Positions 16,875 through 17,624 of a stretch of DNA of 17,624 nt are shown here, piece after piece. The position numbers and the translations under genes were made by a program. The DNA is taken from contig QKYT01000252.1 of NCBI GenBank assembly GCA_003550305.1, positions 125,369 through 142,992 on the forward strand. The letters run 5' to 3'. Under the pieces are notes generated by a model. The model had not been told where the DNA came from. It saw only the letters and a list, made by a program, of their open reading frames with translations, and searched no databases. The stretch's first letter is position 1, and each line of letters begins with the position of its first letter. The stretch comes from Glomus cerebriforme (taxonomy: Eukaryota; Glomeromycota; Glomeromycetes; Glomerales; Glomeraceae).

Positions 16875-17624
16875 CACTATCTAGACAAAAATAGTGGACC
16901 TCATATTTTTATTAATTACTCAAAAACATACATAATAATTGGGATCAAAATTTTAACTGTTATTAGTTAACTATATATAAAACTAATATTTAGTTAGCCA
17001 GCCATTATTCTTAATACACATCTCTATCTGGCATGGCATGCTTTCAATTAAATTTGTTAAAGTGTACTTTGAAATTTTATTCCATTCTTCATACAAAGCA
17101 TGTTCCAATTCCTTCATATTTTTTGCAGGGCTGGGTCGTTTTCTAATGCGCCTTTCCAGCTCTGATTATAAATGTTCAATAGGGTTCAAGTCAGGTGACT
17201 GACTCGGCCAATTTTCCAAAATTTTTATTTTTTTTTGCTTTAATCTATTTTTTAACATTTTTAGCAGTGTGAACTGGAGCATTATCATCTTGGAATAAAT
17301 AATTTTTTCCATTAAAATTATTATTAATTAATGAAAATAAATGTGATTCAAGTATTTGAATATAATCATGATGTTTCATTTTTTCATCAACTTTTACTAG
17401 CGGTCCCAATCCTTTCCCTGAAAAACAACCCCCACATCATCACACCTCCACCACCATGTTTTACTGTAAGAACCATATTTTTAATATTGAATCGTGTTTC
17501 AGAAGTTTTCCAAACATGACCTGGACCATCATTTTTAAAAATTGTAAAGCGACTCTCATCACTCCAGATAACTGACTTCTATTTCCTAACAGACCAGTCT
17601 TTTTTTCAATACATCAGGTTAAGC
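16875..17624 (-). mobile_element. Tc1-like transposon, 3' part, runs off window
   Basis: The outer end follows a TA (16873-16874) with CACTATCTAGACAAAAATAG and GTGGACC, the terminal style of Tc1 elements. Inward lies a minus-strand transposase relic. The other terminus is beyond the window, so length and the full target duplication cannot be judged. Confidence 0.8.
16983..17624 (-). pseudogene. Tc1-like transposase, C-terminal part, degraded
   Basis: Reading the minus strand from the window edge, the sequence shows SVIWSDESRFTIFKNDGPG (first catalytic Asp region), VKHGGGGVMMWG, GPLVKV, LFQDDNAPVHTAKN (second Asp), SQSPDLNPIEHL (catalytic Glu), ELERRIRKR, EEWNKIS and IESMP, then a TAG at 16983-16985. 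Spacing between the last Asp and Glu is about 34-35 residues once a shift is allowed, as in Tc1. Breaks include a frameshift after MMWG (about 17420), a stop replacing the usual Trp after VKK (about 17249-17251), a shift in an A-run near 17228-17236, a stop before SELERR, and another shift after IESMP. The catalytic residues visible are retained but the frame is destroyed. The N-terminal DNA-binding half lies outside the window. Confidence 0.9.

Overview
This is an extremely AT-rich eukaryotic window with no intact conserved gene. It holds decayed transposons, one decayed effector-type gene, simple and tandem repeats, and foldback structures. The combination of a Crinkler-like pseudogene, a KRBA2-type integrase element with a CXC-like cysteine tail, a Tc1 element, and short GTAAGT-type introns with CTAAC branch-like motifs resembles the genomes of arbuscular mycorrhizal fungi (Glomeromycotina, Rhizophagus-like). 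That assignment comes from remembered protein families, not from a search, and is probable rather than proven. Five isolated N bases between 604 and 981 mark a draft assembly.

Layout. 1-1680: AT-rich DNA with a GATATC-rich zone (842-1250) and a 115-bp tandem repeat (1265-1600). 1681-2690: no gene seen. 2697-4790 (+): Crinkler-like pseudogene with an N-terminal ubiquitin-like header, a P-loop NTPase and a C-terminal nuclease-like segment, broken by many stops and shifts. 4790-5390: AT-rich, with a possible reverse-strand coding relic. 5391-7889: a 2.5-kb DNA transposon with long inverted repeats and a dead DDE integrase; two of its three catalytic acids are replaced. 8218-9287: a 1.07-kb MULE-like non-autonomous element whose inside is an array of about seven mini-exon/intron units read on the minus strand. 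9582-10092: a small TA-flanked MITE-like element. 10190-10810: a transcript-like unit with splice-like signals and an A-rich 3' end. 11420-13030: diverged copies of an AT-rich repeat; between two of them sits a near-perfect 554-bp foldback (12352-12905). 13440-13930: weak coding relic. 14216-14340: 33-bp minisatellite. 14962-15177 (-): small hypothetical ORF. 15410-16860: unassigned, less AT-rich DNA. 16875-17624 (-): 3' part of a degraded Tc1 transposon that runs off the window.

The genes do not form a pathway; the window reads as a transposon graveyard. The strongest leads are (1) the tandem mini-exon/intron array inside the terminal-repeat element, (2) the foldback inserted cleanly between two units of a repeat array, so that the empty site can be read, and (3) the recurring damage to key codons in the decayed genes, much of which looks like C:G to T:A change.
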